The translations under genes and the position numbers were made by a program. Under the pieces are notes generated by a model. It ran no database searches, was not told the DNA's origin, and was given only the letters and a program-made list of their open reading frames with translations. A stretch of 64,000 nt of DNA from assembly GCA_035041965.1 (NCBI GenBank), contig JAPYMA010001967.1, positions 44,073 to 108,072 of the forward strand. Reading direction: 5' to 3'. Shown here piece by piece: positions 1 to 11,300 of the stretch (its first letter is position 1; each line of letters starts with the position of its first letter). This DNA is from Anisakis pegreffii (Eukaryota > Nematoda > Chromadorea > Rhabditida > Anisakidae).

Positions 1-3000
1 TTTACTCAAACATCATCATTATTCATTACCATTTAATATCATTATTATTGTTTTTACTGTAAATACTGTACTGAAGCGCTTATATGTTGATTAGCTATGA
101 AGCGGAAGCAGCATTTACACGAAATAATTGAACGCTCCATAATGATCACTTTGTGCATGGATGGTAGTGACGGGATCCAACCCACAGTCGGTCGGAAAAA
201 TCCGACAATTTCGGTCAGAATTCGGAATTCCGACTGTAGGAACGGCGAAATGCCAATTCGGTCGGAATTCCGACCGAACAGTTTGGAAAGTCGGTCGGAA
301 TTCCGACTGTCGGAATGACGAACTGCCAACTCGGTCGGATTCCGACCGAACGAAATTTCACTCGGATCCCATCTCTAACGGATGGGTGCATGAAAGGAAC
401 TCGTCTATTGTTGACCATTACCTTATTAAAGTGAAGAGATTTGACGGATGAATATGGATCTATATATTGGGTTATTTGTTCATTTATTCAGTTAGCAGTT
501 GCATTAACTCATCACTTTTACAGCACTTACCATTAAACCTGTCTCACACAGGTAACGTCATGATTGCTTAAAATCATCAAAATCATTGATTTAGCATTCA
601 CAGCGTCATAGTTTTATGTTAAAGGAAATTCGTTCCATTCATTGATTTTCTGGATGATGAGTATGAGAAAAGGATTCAGATCACTTCTTATTTGTCTTGA
701 TTCGTTTAATTATTGTTTTGTCATATGATTACAGGTGATGCTATTATCATTACCATTATTACTACTATTATTGTCATTATTATTATTACCATAATTATTA
801 TCATCATTATTAATAATATTCCAATAACGCGATGCTTGAGCAAAATTGTTTGTGTGATCGACAATTAGAATAATTCATTACGACTTTATGCCTCCTTCCC
901 TGTCATCAAGTTTTTCCTCTGTTGACATCTTTATTTCCTTTCACATTGCTGACAATATTAGATGATACGAGACTTAGCAGAGTTTGGAACTATTGCGCGA
1001 ATTATTCTCGTAACACACGATCGTTGGATCACTTTTATTGAAGCTGCAGTTATTGTTATCTTTATCACTATGAAGTATTATTGCATTACTTTTGGTTCGT
1101 CGTCGGTAAAGTATTATTGGTTTGTCTTATTCATATTTTTTGTATCTTAGCTCTTGCAGTATAATGGTGGGAAGTTGTTAATTCCTAGTCTGGTTGTTGC
1201 TTAAGAATTTGTAATTTTCATCAGGTTTAATTGTCTTTTGCTGAGAATCAGTTATGTTATAAAGTTCCGCTATGGTTAGAATAACTTCTCACATGGACTG
1301 TTCATTCTTTTTTTGCAATATTTTTATGGCCAAAACTGATATCGTTTTCAGATGTTTATGTGTTACAAGCAAATTGTTAGTAACAGATATTGTCAACCTC
1401 ATTGTTATAATACCATCATCACAACGATGTTTTCATTATCATTGTTTTTGTCATATTAGTGCACTATCACAATTATGAGTAACTGTATCACTGTTTTTAA
1501 ATGCATTTTTTACGAATGCGCCTACTCTCTTTACTAACTAGTAATTTTTAAAGTATCATTCACAAAACAGTGTTGATAATTGTTTTATAAACTTGTGTGG
1601 GTTCTTGATGTATACCATCTATTGTGTGAGTTATTTCTATGACACCTTAAATATTCAGTAAAATTAGGGGTTATATGATATCTAGTGATTAAAACTTATC
1701 ATACTGGATGTTTCTTAAGTCTGAATACGTAGTGACGAAATGACTTAGAATAGAATGTTATGAAAAGCTTATATTCTTCGAAATATACATTATTAATATT
1801 TGCTTAGGCGTTACTTCGGATTATTGCTCATTGTGCCGTATTTCCTCTATATAATGTCAAATGGACATTAGTTAGGAAGAAAGAACCATGTTTAATGGAA
1901 TTCTCCGTTAATCCGGACTCCGTCAATCAGTTATTGCAGCAAGTTGGAAGGTTCGATGAAAGGAGTAACGGGCGGCTTTTAATACAACTAAGCATTAATT
2001 CATTACGCTACTGTGTCGAAATTTTTACGACAAACTATTGCATCCAATTAAATTATTATTAGTTGTTTCCGAAAATTCGATGAGGAAAGAGAAAGTCATA
2101 TTGAAAAGCTGCTGAGGTGTGAGAAAGTCTGAACGAAAAGTGAAGTTGGGATTATCGAAAACGTAAATAGCAACGAAACCGCTGAGCTTTAGTTCATTAC
2201 GCAACTCAGAGTGAGCTTTTCGTGGTATAGTTAAAAAACAAGTTACGATGATACAAGATTATCGAGCAGAATGAGTGTCGACCTAAACGTATTATTAAGT
2301 TTGTTGAAAAAAAAAGAATCCGAATGGTATAGCAATGTAGCAACATTAATGTTATTGAGACTAAGCCAACAACAGGATGTGATTTTTTTGATTTGTATGT
2401 AATTATCAGTTGATTGATTATTGATCACGAGAGGGATTGATTGCTTTGCAGTAGATGTTTTTGGAACGAAATGGACTTGAGGTTAAGTAAATGCAGTCGT
2501 ATGAGCTGAACTTGATTTGTTCTTCTCTTCAGTAGTCGTATATGAACATGTTTCATAAACACATTGATTTTGATGATGGTGCCGCTTCATTTTATTTATG
2601 TGTTATTGTATAACGATCGATCGAAACACGAATGGTTGCAAAGAAGTTACTGAATTAGCTTAATGTAATTCACTTGAGGTATCTTTTATTCCTATCATTC
2701 GCATTCTCATTCATTTATTTATTATTATAATTAATTATTATGATTAACATAAATTATGTTATTCTTACTCGTTATTGCTATTATCATCATTGTTATTATT
2801 GTGCATTTATGCGTCTTCAACAAGCAGTAACGAATGGACTGCTCACAATCAGGTCAGCTCGTTTGACTGAGAAGTTACTAATAATTCGGTTTGAATGATT
2901 CGTTCAATATATATTTCACTTACTGCTTTGTTTTATTTGTTGGATATTGCTCTACTACTACGTTGTGGTTCCATACTGAACAGTTTAAGGGGTTTGAAAG

Positions 3001-5364
3001 ACTCACTTCAAAATCATACGATTCAGATTACGTTTATTGAACAAGTGAAAAGACGAGTATCATCCTTTGTGGGGTAAATTTTCACTGGTTGACTGAAATT
3101 AATATCACTCTGCCATGATTATTACTATAATGGTATTGTTAGCGGTGTTATAATGGTCATTATCACACTTTATTGCTGATATTTGAAGGAAGGTAGTTAG
3201 CTTCGTACACTATGTTTCGGGTCATTATTCCCACTGAATGAATATAATTGTGAAGCTGCTCTTGGATAATGAGCAACTACCAGGGAAATGCCCATAAATC
3301 AACAAATCATTTCACTTAATGGTTTTCGTTTTGAACTTTTAATTGTCCTGGCATTGATACCGTCCGAATCATCAGTAATTTGATGCTGGATTGATGATAT
3401 GAAATACTAACATTACTTACTGATTTGTGATCACTACTGTTATTGGTTTTATTATTATTATCAACTTGATTAGGTAGTGATCTGAAATATAAGCAAGGAA
3501 TTAGTCCGAAGATAAAATGTGATTGATTATTATGGATTTGTGGATGATGAACAAAACACTCTGTAACGTTGAGGATGAAACTATGGGAGTATCATTTTCT
3601 GGAAGGGTTTCGTACCTAGAATCCGGCAGAGCAGTCCGTTAACTGAAACAGTTATTAAATTTGTATTGTCAGCTTAAAATATCAATAGTCCTGGCGATAG
3701 ATTGTTTGTAGAGCTCAGAAGTGTGAGAACACAATGTTTGATTGGAAATAGAGTTAACTTCTGAAACAATGCTTATCGTTAGTTAGATTGTCTCAATCTT
3801 CAGTATGTCTGAAAATTCTAGAATTTGGTTGTGATTTGCTAGCTCATTATCCCAGCAGCAGCATTATGATGGAGCCTGGTTATTAAGCATTTCCAATTCC
3901 GAATTCATTGCAAACAAAACAAATTTGATTGAACGCTGTTCAACAAGTCGAAGGATGCTAAGGAGCCATCAATATCCTTGCATGAATGTATCCGATTATG
4001 CTTGAGAGCATCACGAAAAATCCCGCACATCTTCGATCGGAACTGTTTGTAAACCGAGCAAATTTTTGCCAAAGGATCAAATTTACCGAGAATTTTGTTC
4101 GTAAATTAAAACGTTTATAAACCGATCTTCCATGATGTGAACATTTCTGAAATGAAAGGCGAATAGGATATAATTGGGATTGCATTTTAACCACATATAT
4201 ATATACTCACATCATCGTCTTTCATTATTCCACTTCTTCGGATTTGACTGGGATTATTTCCTAGTCACATTTTTTTTTCACTGTTCCACTTATGTCCTCT
4301 CTAGTTAAACTTCTTAACAAATAAAGTGCAAACATGAGAATATCCATCATTTTCTGATGAAGAATCAAGAGAAAATTGACTCAATGCTTTGTGCATTTTT
4401 TGTTCTCTTAGTGGTCAAGTCGAAAAGATAGCCAAAAATTACGAACTCGATCGCTTGAATAAGTCACCTTTCATAATATTTTCGCACAAACTGAAGGATA
4501 TACTGCTAATAATACGATCAATTACGTGGAATCCGAAAATGAATTCGGTTTATCGTTGTGGCGTTGTTTCAGAAAGCTTGTTTTGAAGATAACAACGGTG
4601 TGTATATTTACCCCACAATCACGTCTACGTCTCAACTCTCCTAAATTATTTCCCTGATTTGGTTGCAACGCGTAGTCTATGTTTCTTAGTAGGCGAAACT
4701 GCTGTCGTCCGGAAGAAATAATTTTATGAACTTAGCTCTGTTACCTTGCGCCTTTAGTTGAAGAACGATAAGTGTTAGAGGAAATTTGATTGCAGATTCG
4801 GATGCTGCATATCGGACTGCACTGAACTAAAAAAAATTCCTACGGTTTGTGTGAGGATGGAAAGTTGACTTTTTAGGGCAGCGAAATTCATAGTTTTTGG
4901 TAAATTTCAGGATATTAACGGTTCTGCAGGAGAAAAAAGCTGTACATGGTGGTGAAGAAAAGTTCATTTTGTGGATTCTGCGTACAAAACTCGCAGAAAA
5001 TTACCTCAAATTAGCATGATTTTTTCTTTGTTGCAGTGTTATTAGTCAATCGATGTGAATTTCTCGAAGCCTACTTGTAAATTCGAATATACAAACTCAT
5101 TCAGCCATGTTTCTTAATTATCGTTCGTGTATTCATTCATGCGATCGAATCGATTAAATCGTGAACATTAGTGCATTACGCGAATTAACGTTTTGTTGCT
5201 TTCTTAAGAGCTGTCATCGCACAATAAACAGCACATTACAAGAAAAGCAGCAACAATAAGAACACGAAACAAAATAAACGCTAGTACACGTCAAGAGAAA
5301 AGAAGGCAGGCGTGCGAAGCAGCAGCTGGTCGTCATCCGGCAACAATAGCCATCATACACTATC
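1..5364. other. AT-rich intergenic/upstream region
   Basis: No coding exon could be supported here. Open frames are short, low in complexity and without recognisable motifs. The only structured sequence is the palindromic element at about 174-371, listed separately. The last part, from about 5200, is purine-rich and leads into the proposed first coding exon of the GW182-like gene, so it may hold its 5' UTR and promoter. Confidence 0.5.
174..371. repeat. palindrome-rich fold-back element
   Basis: The block carries at least three copies of a core built from GTCGGTCGGAATTCCGAC. One copy at 257-278 is a perfect 22-bp palindrome with half-site TTCGGTCGGAA. A second is at about 290-313 and a third, missing one base, at about 330-351. 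The block is bounded by GGGATCC on the left and its complement GGATCCC on the right, so it may be a small inverted-repeat (MITE-like) element. Its GC content is far above the flanks. Short frames across it are by-products of the repeat. Confidence 0.6.
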
Positions 5365-8300
5365 ATGTGGGGCATTGAAGATAGCGCAGAAACGATGGCT
5401 ATGAATCCATGGAATGTGCGTTCGTTCGTTATCGAATTGTTTAGTACTTTAACCCAAAATGCAACCAATCAGTATTGTCGTTTTAAAATCCACTTAACAC
5501 TATGCAAGAAAATAAAACCTTTTCAACACGAACTTGAACGTAAGTACTCCGGCAGCCTGAAGTACGTAATATAGCTGGATGAATGAGCTGATAGTATGAA
5601 AGAGATTAATCAGTTCATGCATTTGTAGGGGGTGGCACAATCACAAGTATGGCCAGCAATGGGACGAGGTGTTTCAGCAGCCGGGGGAGGAGGGGCTGGG
5701 GGTGGAGCGCAAGGAGGATCATTTCGTTTAGGCGGTGGTGGAGGTGATTCGAGGACAGGTGCGGGTGCAGGAGGTTCAGGGGCTCGATCATGGATGGATC
5801 ATCAAGCAGCGGCTGCGGCAGCTCAAGCCGCAGCCGCTGCAGCAGCAGCTCAAGCTCAAGCGGTAGCACAAGCACAACAACAGGTTACAGCAACCAGTAT
5901 GTCTGGAGGTGCTGCACAATGGCAAAGCCAGCAGACTGCAGCCGGTGGCTTGGCTGGGGTTGGCGTCGGTGGTGTAACGCAGCAATGGCAATTACCACCA
6001 GCCACAGCAATGGCAAGTCAGCCTGTGACAGCCAGCAATAATCCGCAGCAGCCCACGCATAACGCATGGCAGTTATCACAACAAGCTGTACGTTTTGTAT
6101 GTGTTTACTGGTGGTTTGTTTGTTTGAGTAATGCATTGCGGCAAAGGAGAAAAGTCACGCACAAAATTTACCCTCCTGCGATCCGAAAATGTGTAGTCGC
6201 TCTGAAAAAAAGTTGGAGACGAGGAACTTGGGTGGAAAAACCCCTAAATCGAATTCTCCCAGTAGATGTAATTTTTGAACTGGAATCAGTAGACCCCCGA
6301 AAACAGGAATATCTTTTGGAAAAGAATCAAAAGAAGCAATCTATGATAGAACAGAGAATAACGCGGAACACAATGTGGTTTCAACAATAATATTTGATTG
6401 GATCGCACGAAGAAATAAATAATGCATAGCCATTGGCGAGAAAAAAAAAGCAATAAAAGAAAAAGTAAGTTGGCGGCAGTTGTACGAGGGCAGTTCCCTA
6501 AGGTACGAAGCAGTTCTCATGGAACTATGTGAACGGTCTTGGTGATGTCGCTTCAAATTCACGTTTTTGAAGCATCGATCCGACTTTGTCAGTTTTCGGG
6601 AAATTCCTCGAAAATTTTCGGGGAATGGTGATCCCCAACAATTCTGAAAGAGTCGAGGACGAATTGTGCAGTTGGGGACCTCGAAAATGCTGCCATCTTG
6701 AAAAGAGTCGAAGACAGGGTCTCCGAAACTCTCCATTTTCCGTAACACGCTGCTTTATAATATTGTTCATTGCAGTGGGGTGCTTCATCAAATCAGCCAA
6801 GTGGAACGTACGCTGAACAAGCCAAAAAGAACATGGGTGCACCAATGGGTGGTCGGGCACAGGTACGATGCTATGACCAGCCACAGTCATGGGGTGGCTT
6901 AAAAGTTGATCAGGTACTTATTCTCTTTTTTCGTGATCTTTGAGTTTTTGCGTTTATCGATTTGAGGTCATAATATTATTAGTCATGAGTATAAATTGAT
7001 TGGATTTTCGAGTAATAGTATTCTAAACTGCAGCAAACTCCATGGGATACAGGTAACGGTGCGGGAACTTTACACGGCTCAGATCCAAAAGGTGATTGGG
7101 GCGGAGTTGGTGCGGCCGCAGCAGCCGCGGCCGCAGCCGCTGCGTCACGTTGGAGCGTTGGTGGTGCGCCCGGAGGGGCAGCACAACCGTGGACAGCATC
7201 TGCAGCACCGCACGCGGCAAGTGGCTCGACCACCGATTGGCCACCGCCAGTACATCATCGACACGACCCTACAGGTACAGCACATTGGGTAAGCAACGCA
7301 CAGCCGCATCCGGCCGCCGCTGCGGTGGCCGCAGCCGCAGCGATGGTGCAAGGAGGTGGCGGCAATATGCCTGGAGCTGGAGCGGCATCATGGGCACAAC
7401 CACAACCCAACCTGCCAGCTCCATCCGACCAGGTTGGTGGTCAAATAGTTTTGGTTAGATGCGTTTGTTTACGTCGATGATGAGTGTTCTATTGTGTGTC
7501 CAACTTCAGTACGACCCAAATCCACAAACACCAGGACCATGGGTGGCACCGCAGCCAGCAGAAATGAATAACGATATGATGTGGCACGATCCGAATCCGA
7601 AGCAAAAGAAGGTGCAACGCGATACTGGTACATCGGTTTGGGGTGATCCCAGCTCACAGCAGGGTGTAAGTTATTGAGTAATTGCCACATATGATCACAC
7701 TACTGCATTCTTTTAATCGTTTGTTTGTCATGCAATTAGTGATTGTTTCAGCAAGAAATTAAACGATGGAAAGACGCCGATATGGAGGATTATTCGCATG
7801 TGCCATGCGCAGCACCCAGTGGCGGTGACTGGAGTCAGATTCCCGTCTCGTCAGGCGCCGTTAGTAATGCAGCGTCACCGTCGTGTCCAACGAGTACGAC
7901 GGGTCCTGGTCCAGGAGTAGCAACAGGCGGTAACGGTAACGGTGGACCAGCTGCAACGGGCGGGTGGGGTGAAACTCAACAACAGCAACAGCATCATGCA
8001 TCGCAACAGCAACAACAGGGTCCAACGGCCGTTTTAGGGCCGCCAACAACGCCACATATCAATGATGGTACTGAACGGTGGGGTGCTCCACCGCAAACGA
8101 GTGCTTGGACGAGCGATGCGACAAGCGTGAAGGTAGGCTGTTTGCTGGTTGATCGCTCGACTGACCGATGGCTTTGCGGGCTGGATTGCTGACTCATTGA
8201 ATTTGATTGTTTATTTACTTGAGTGAGTATTGAAACGACATGAGATGCGGTTTTGATATGAGCGTAACTGATCAGTTCGCAGGTGATAGGTATTGAGTGG

Positions 8301-11300
8301 TACCAACAATACCAATAACGATTTTGGACAATTGGCATCTGAAGTGCTGCTGCGAGCATTGATCTAGTTGTTTGGTTCATCTTTCCATTGCGTTCTCCTA
8401 TCTCAGCAGCCGCATTATTCATTAATTAGGCGCTGTTGATCTCGTTCCATTATTCGCACATTATTATTCATTTTGTTATTTATTTCGCCGTAAAGCAGTC
8501 GCTGTTATCACTTCATCATCCAGTAATTGCATTTGCGATGTAAGTATGAGTATCAGTTGTTGCCTGTTTATATGTTCACCTGTTTGGTTGAAAAATTAAT
8601 CGATTGAACCGGCAGAAGACTGGTTATAAAACTTAAGCAACATGAGAGGTATCCTTCGAGAGTTCGGGAAGGGGCTGAGATGATTATTTCTTGGCGATTG
8701 GTTTTTCGTTATTTTTGACGAATTATCACTGTTATTATTTTGCTTACTTCTTAGCTTCAGTTTTGTTTTGTCTTTTTGTTTTGTTTTCATTTATTTATTT
8801 GTGTGTTCTTTTTGCTGCTGCATGAAACAAACTGCACTTCGAATCGAATTTGCAGGTTGATCACCGGAGCGATTTTGGACAATTGGCGTCAGATTTGATT
8901 GTTAGTTATTATAGTAATCATTATTATCGTTATCATTTTCCATATTATTTTATTTTCGTGGCTTTTATTCGAAATTTCAATATTCATTTTAATTAGGGTT
9001 GATAAGATTCTCATTTTTACAATACGACGAATACGTGGTAATTGCATACCCGTCCGCTGTCGCATCTTAATGCGTGTGCATGTCAAGTATCTAAATACTG
9101 TTTAAGTGCAAGTGTTTGTGCCTGTATAAAATTTGCTCATTCCTTCTAATTTATATTGTTGTGCTTTGTCCATCGCGATTTTTTGTAACCTTTCGCAAGT
9201 CTGTAATATCTTTGAGTATATTGTTCAGCACTAATTTATTTGTTTTGTTTTTCCCTCTAACGATTGATTGGTACTAACAATACTAATAGTAATAGTGACT
9301 ATAGTTTTCATAAAAGAGGAGAGAGAAAAGGGTATAGAAGGATATATAGATGTGATAATGCAAACGTATATTGTGGTCTTTTTGATACTGATAGTAGTCG
9401 GTTATGATTATTTATTTATTGGAAGGCGTATTGTTACAGTTATTGCTAAAGATGAAATGAGGATGGGTATGAGGCGATGGATTTGATATCGGTTTATTTA
9501 TTGATTCATTAGAGAAGTAGTTATTTTGAAGTACTTCCAAAAGTTATTATTTGCGTGCATTTCGTTTTATAGTTTTCATATTTTTGCTTTTTCGTGTTTT
9601 TTTTCTTCATCATTTCTTCACAAAGTTCAGTGCAATTGTTTATTTATTATTGTTTCTATTTCTTTTCACAACGAGGATCATGTAAATTTCCCTATTCTTG
9701 CTATTCGGTCTGCTAACTGTTTTTGTTTTTTCCAGTCATTATTGCTAATCGTTCATCTAATTCATTTCTTTTTAATTGTTCATTCATCAACTTATTTTTG
9801 AGAGCAGACTAGAGTTAATGAGGAAATGTGATCAACAAGAAAATGATGATTCATTCCGTTAAGCTATTATTATACTTTAATTGGTATCTTATATAATAGA
9901 AATGAGTGATATTAAATGGGATGGATATTAATAGTAATTATGCTAATCGAAAACGTCATTGTGATGAGGCTGAGAGCAAGGTGTTGATGGAGATAGTGTA
10001 GCGGTGGTTCGTTGGACTAGTGACTGTACTGCGGTGTGTTTCAAGTGGATACCACCAATGAATGGGATATTGAGCGCTAGAGGGACATTGCCGCCACAGC
10101 CAATGAGAAAAGATGCCGCCACTCTGGTGGATAGTGTCGGAACAGCGCGAGCCGGAGAATGTAGCTCGGGGGCTGGATGTGGCACAACTGGAGCTGTATA
10201 TTCATCATTAATGCAACAAATCGCCGATCAGGTAGAGCATCACCTATAGCAGTTGATGAATAAACGCATCAATACATTATCCATTATTAGTGCTGCTATG
10301 TTATAGTTGTGATGGTACTACGAATGATAATCTAGTATGTATGCATTTTTAATGGTACTAAATAGTGTGCTGTGGAGAACGAGGAACTTAGAGGCTCGCT
10401 TCTCAAGGCAACTGCATTTTTGACGTACCCGACTGCAAATTCCGTCCCCTTTTTTCATGTCCACACAACACAGTAGTAGTAATGTTTATCTCTGTTATTA
10501 TAGAGATTAGAAGTAGAAAAGTGCAGGGGTGGTAGGGATTTGTGTGTTTGGAATGAATGCAAAACGAATTTAGTGCAATTAGTGAATCAACGTCGATCAG
10601 AGTGAGATCGTCAGCGTTGATTTGTGATCAATTTCAATAGAGTTTCATGTGGGACAGTCATAGCACTCTCAGTAGGAAGATGATCTATAATTTGATTTGA
10701 TGGGAAGGTAGAAGAGTGCACTAGCTAGTGGTTAGAGTGAATTAAATTTCGTTGATATTGTTTAATGTCAACAATAATGATAATGAAAATGATTGAAGTA
10801 ATATCTGTAACAACATGGAACAGTAATAATGAAAACAATAAGAAGTGCACGTTTGTGTGTATGATTGTGCACTGGACGGATATTTTGTTGTTTTATCTGA
10901 ATCGCTTCTTATTATTGATGGTAGAGCATGATAATGATGGTGGTGTTTAGGGGAAGATGGCTTGGAGTCATTTGATTAGCCAGACATCGGTATACATTGT
11001 TGATCCTCTTCTCTCTTTTATCGTGTTTTCGTTTTAAATCAAGAAAACGAGTGAGATTACAGACACGTTTTAGAAATTCTTTGCATTTGGTTCCATTTTT
11101 TCGAAAATTTTAGTATTTTGCGTAAATGGTCCATCTAAATTTCATTCGTTTACTATCACCAGTGATAATGCTACTTTATTGGTTTTCTTTTATTTTGCCT
11201 CATTGTCGTATTCTGTTTCCTGTTTTATTATTTGTGGGTATATGTTGGTTGTCTGCATTGTAATGGTTGTTGGTGTGCTAGAAGAAAGTATGTTTTGGTT

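Noticed and set aside
7145..8055. Minus-strand and alternate-frame ORFs opposite the GW182 exons
   Set aside because: They are shadows of Ala/Gly/Gln-rich exons; the plus frame has Trp motifs, phased splice sites and family matches.
8297..8360. First copy of the DFGQLAS sequence as a coding exon
   Set aside because: In-frame stops lie close upstream and downstream and there is no GT donor in a suitable place.
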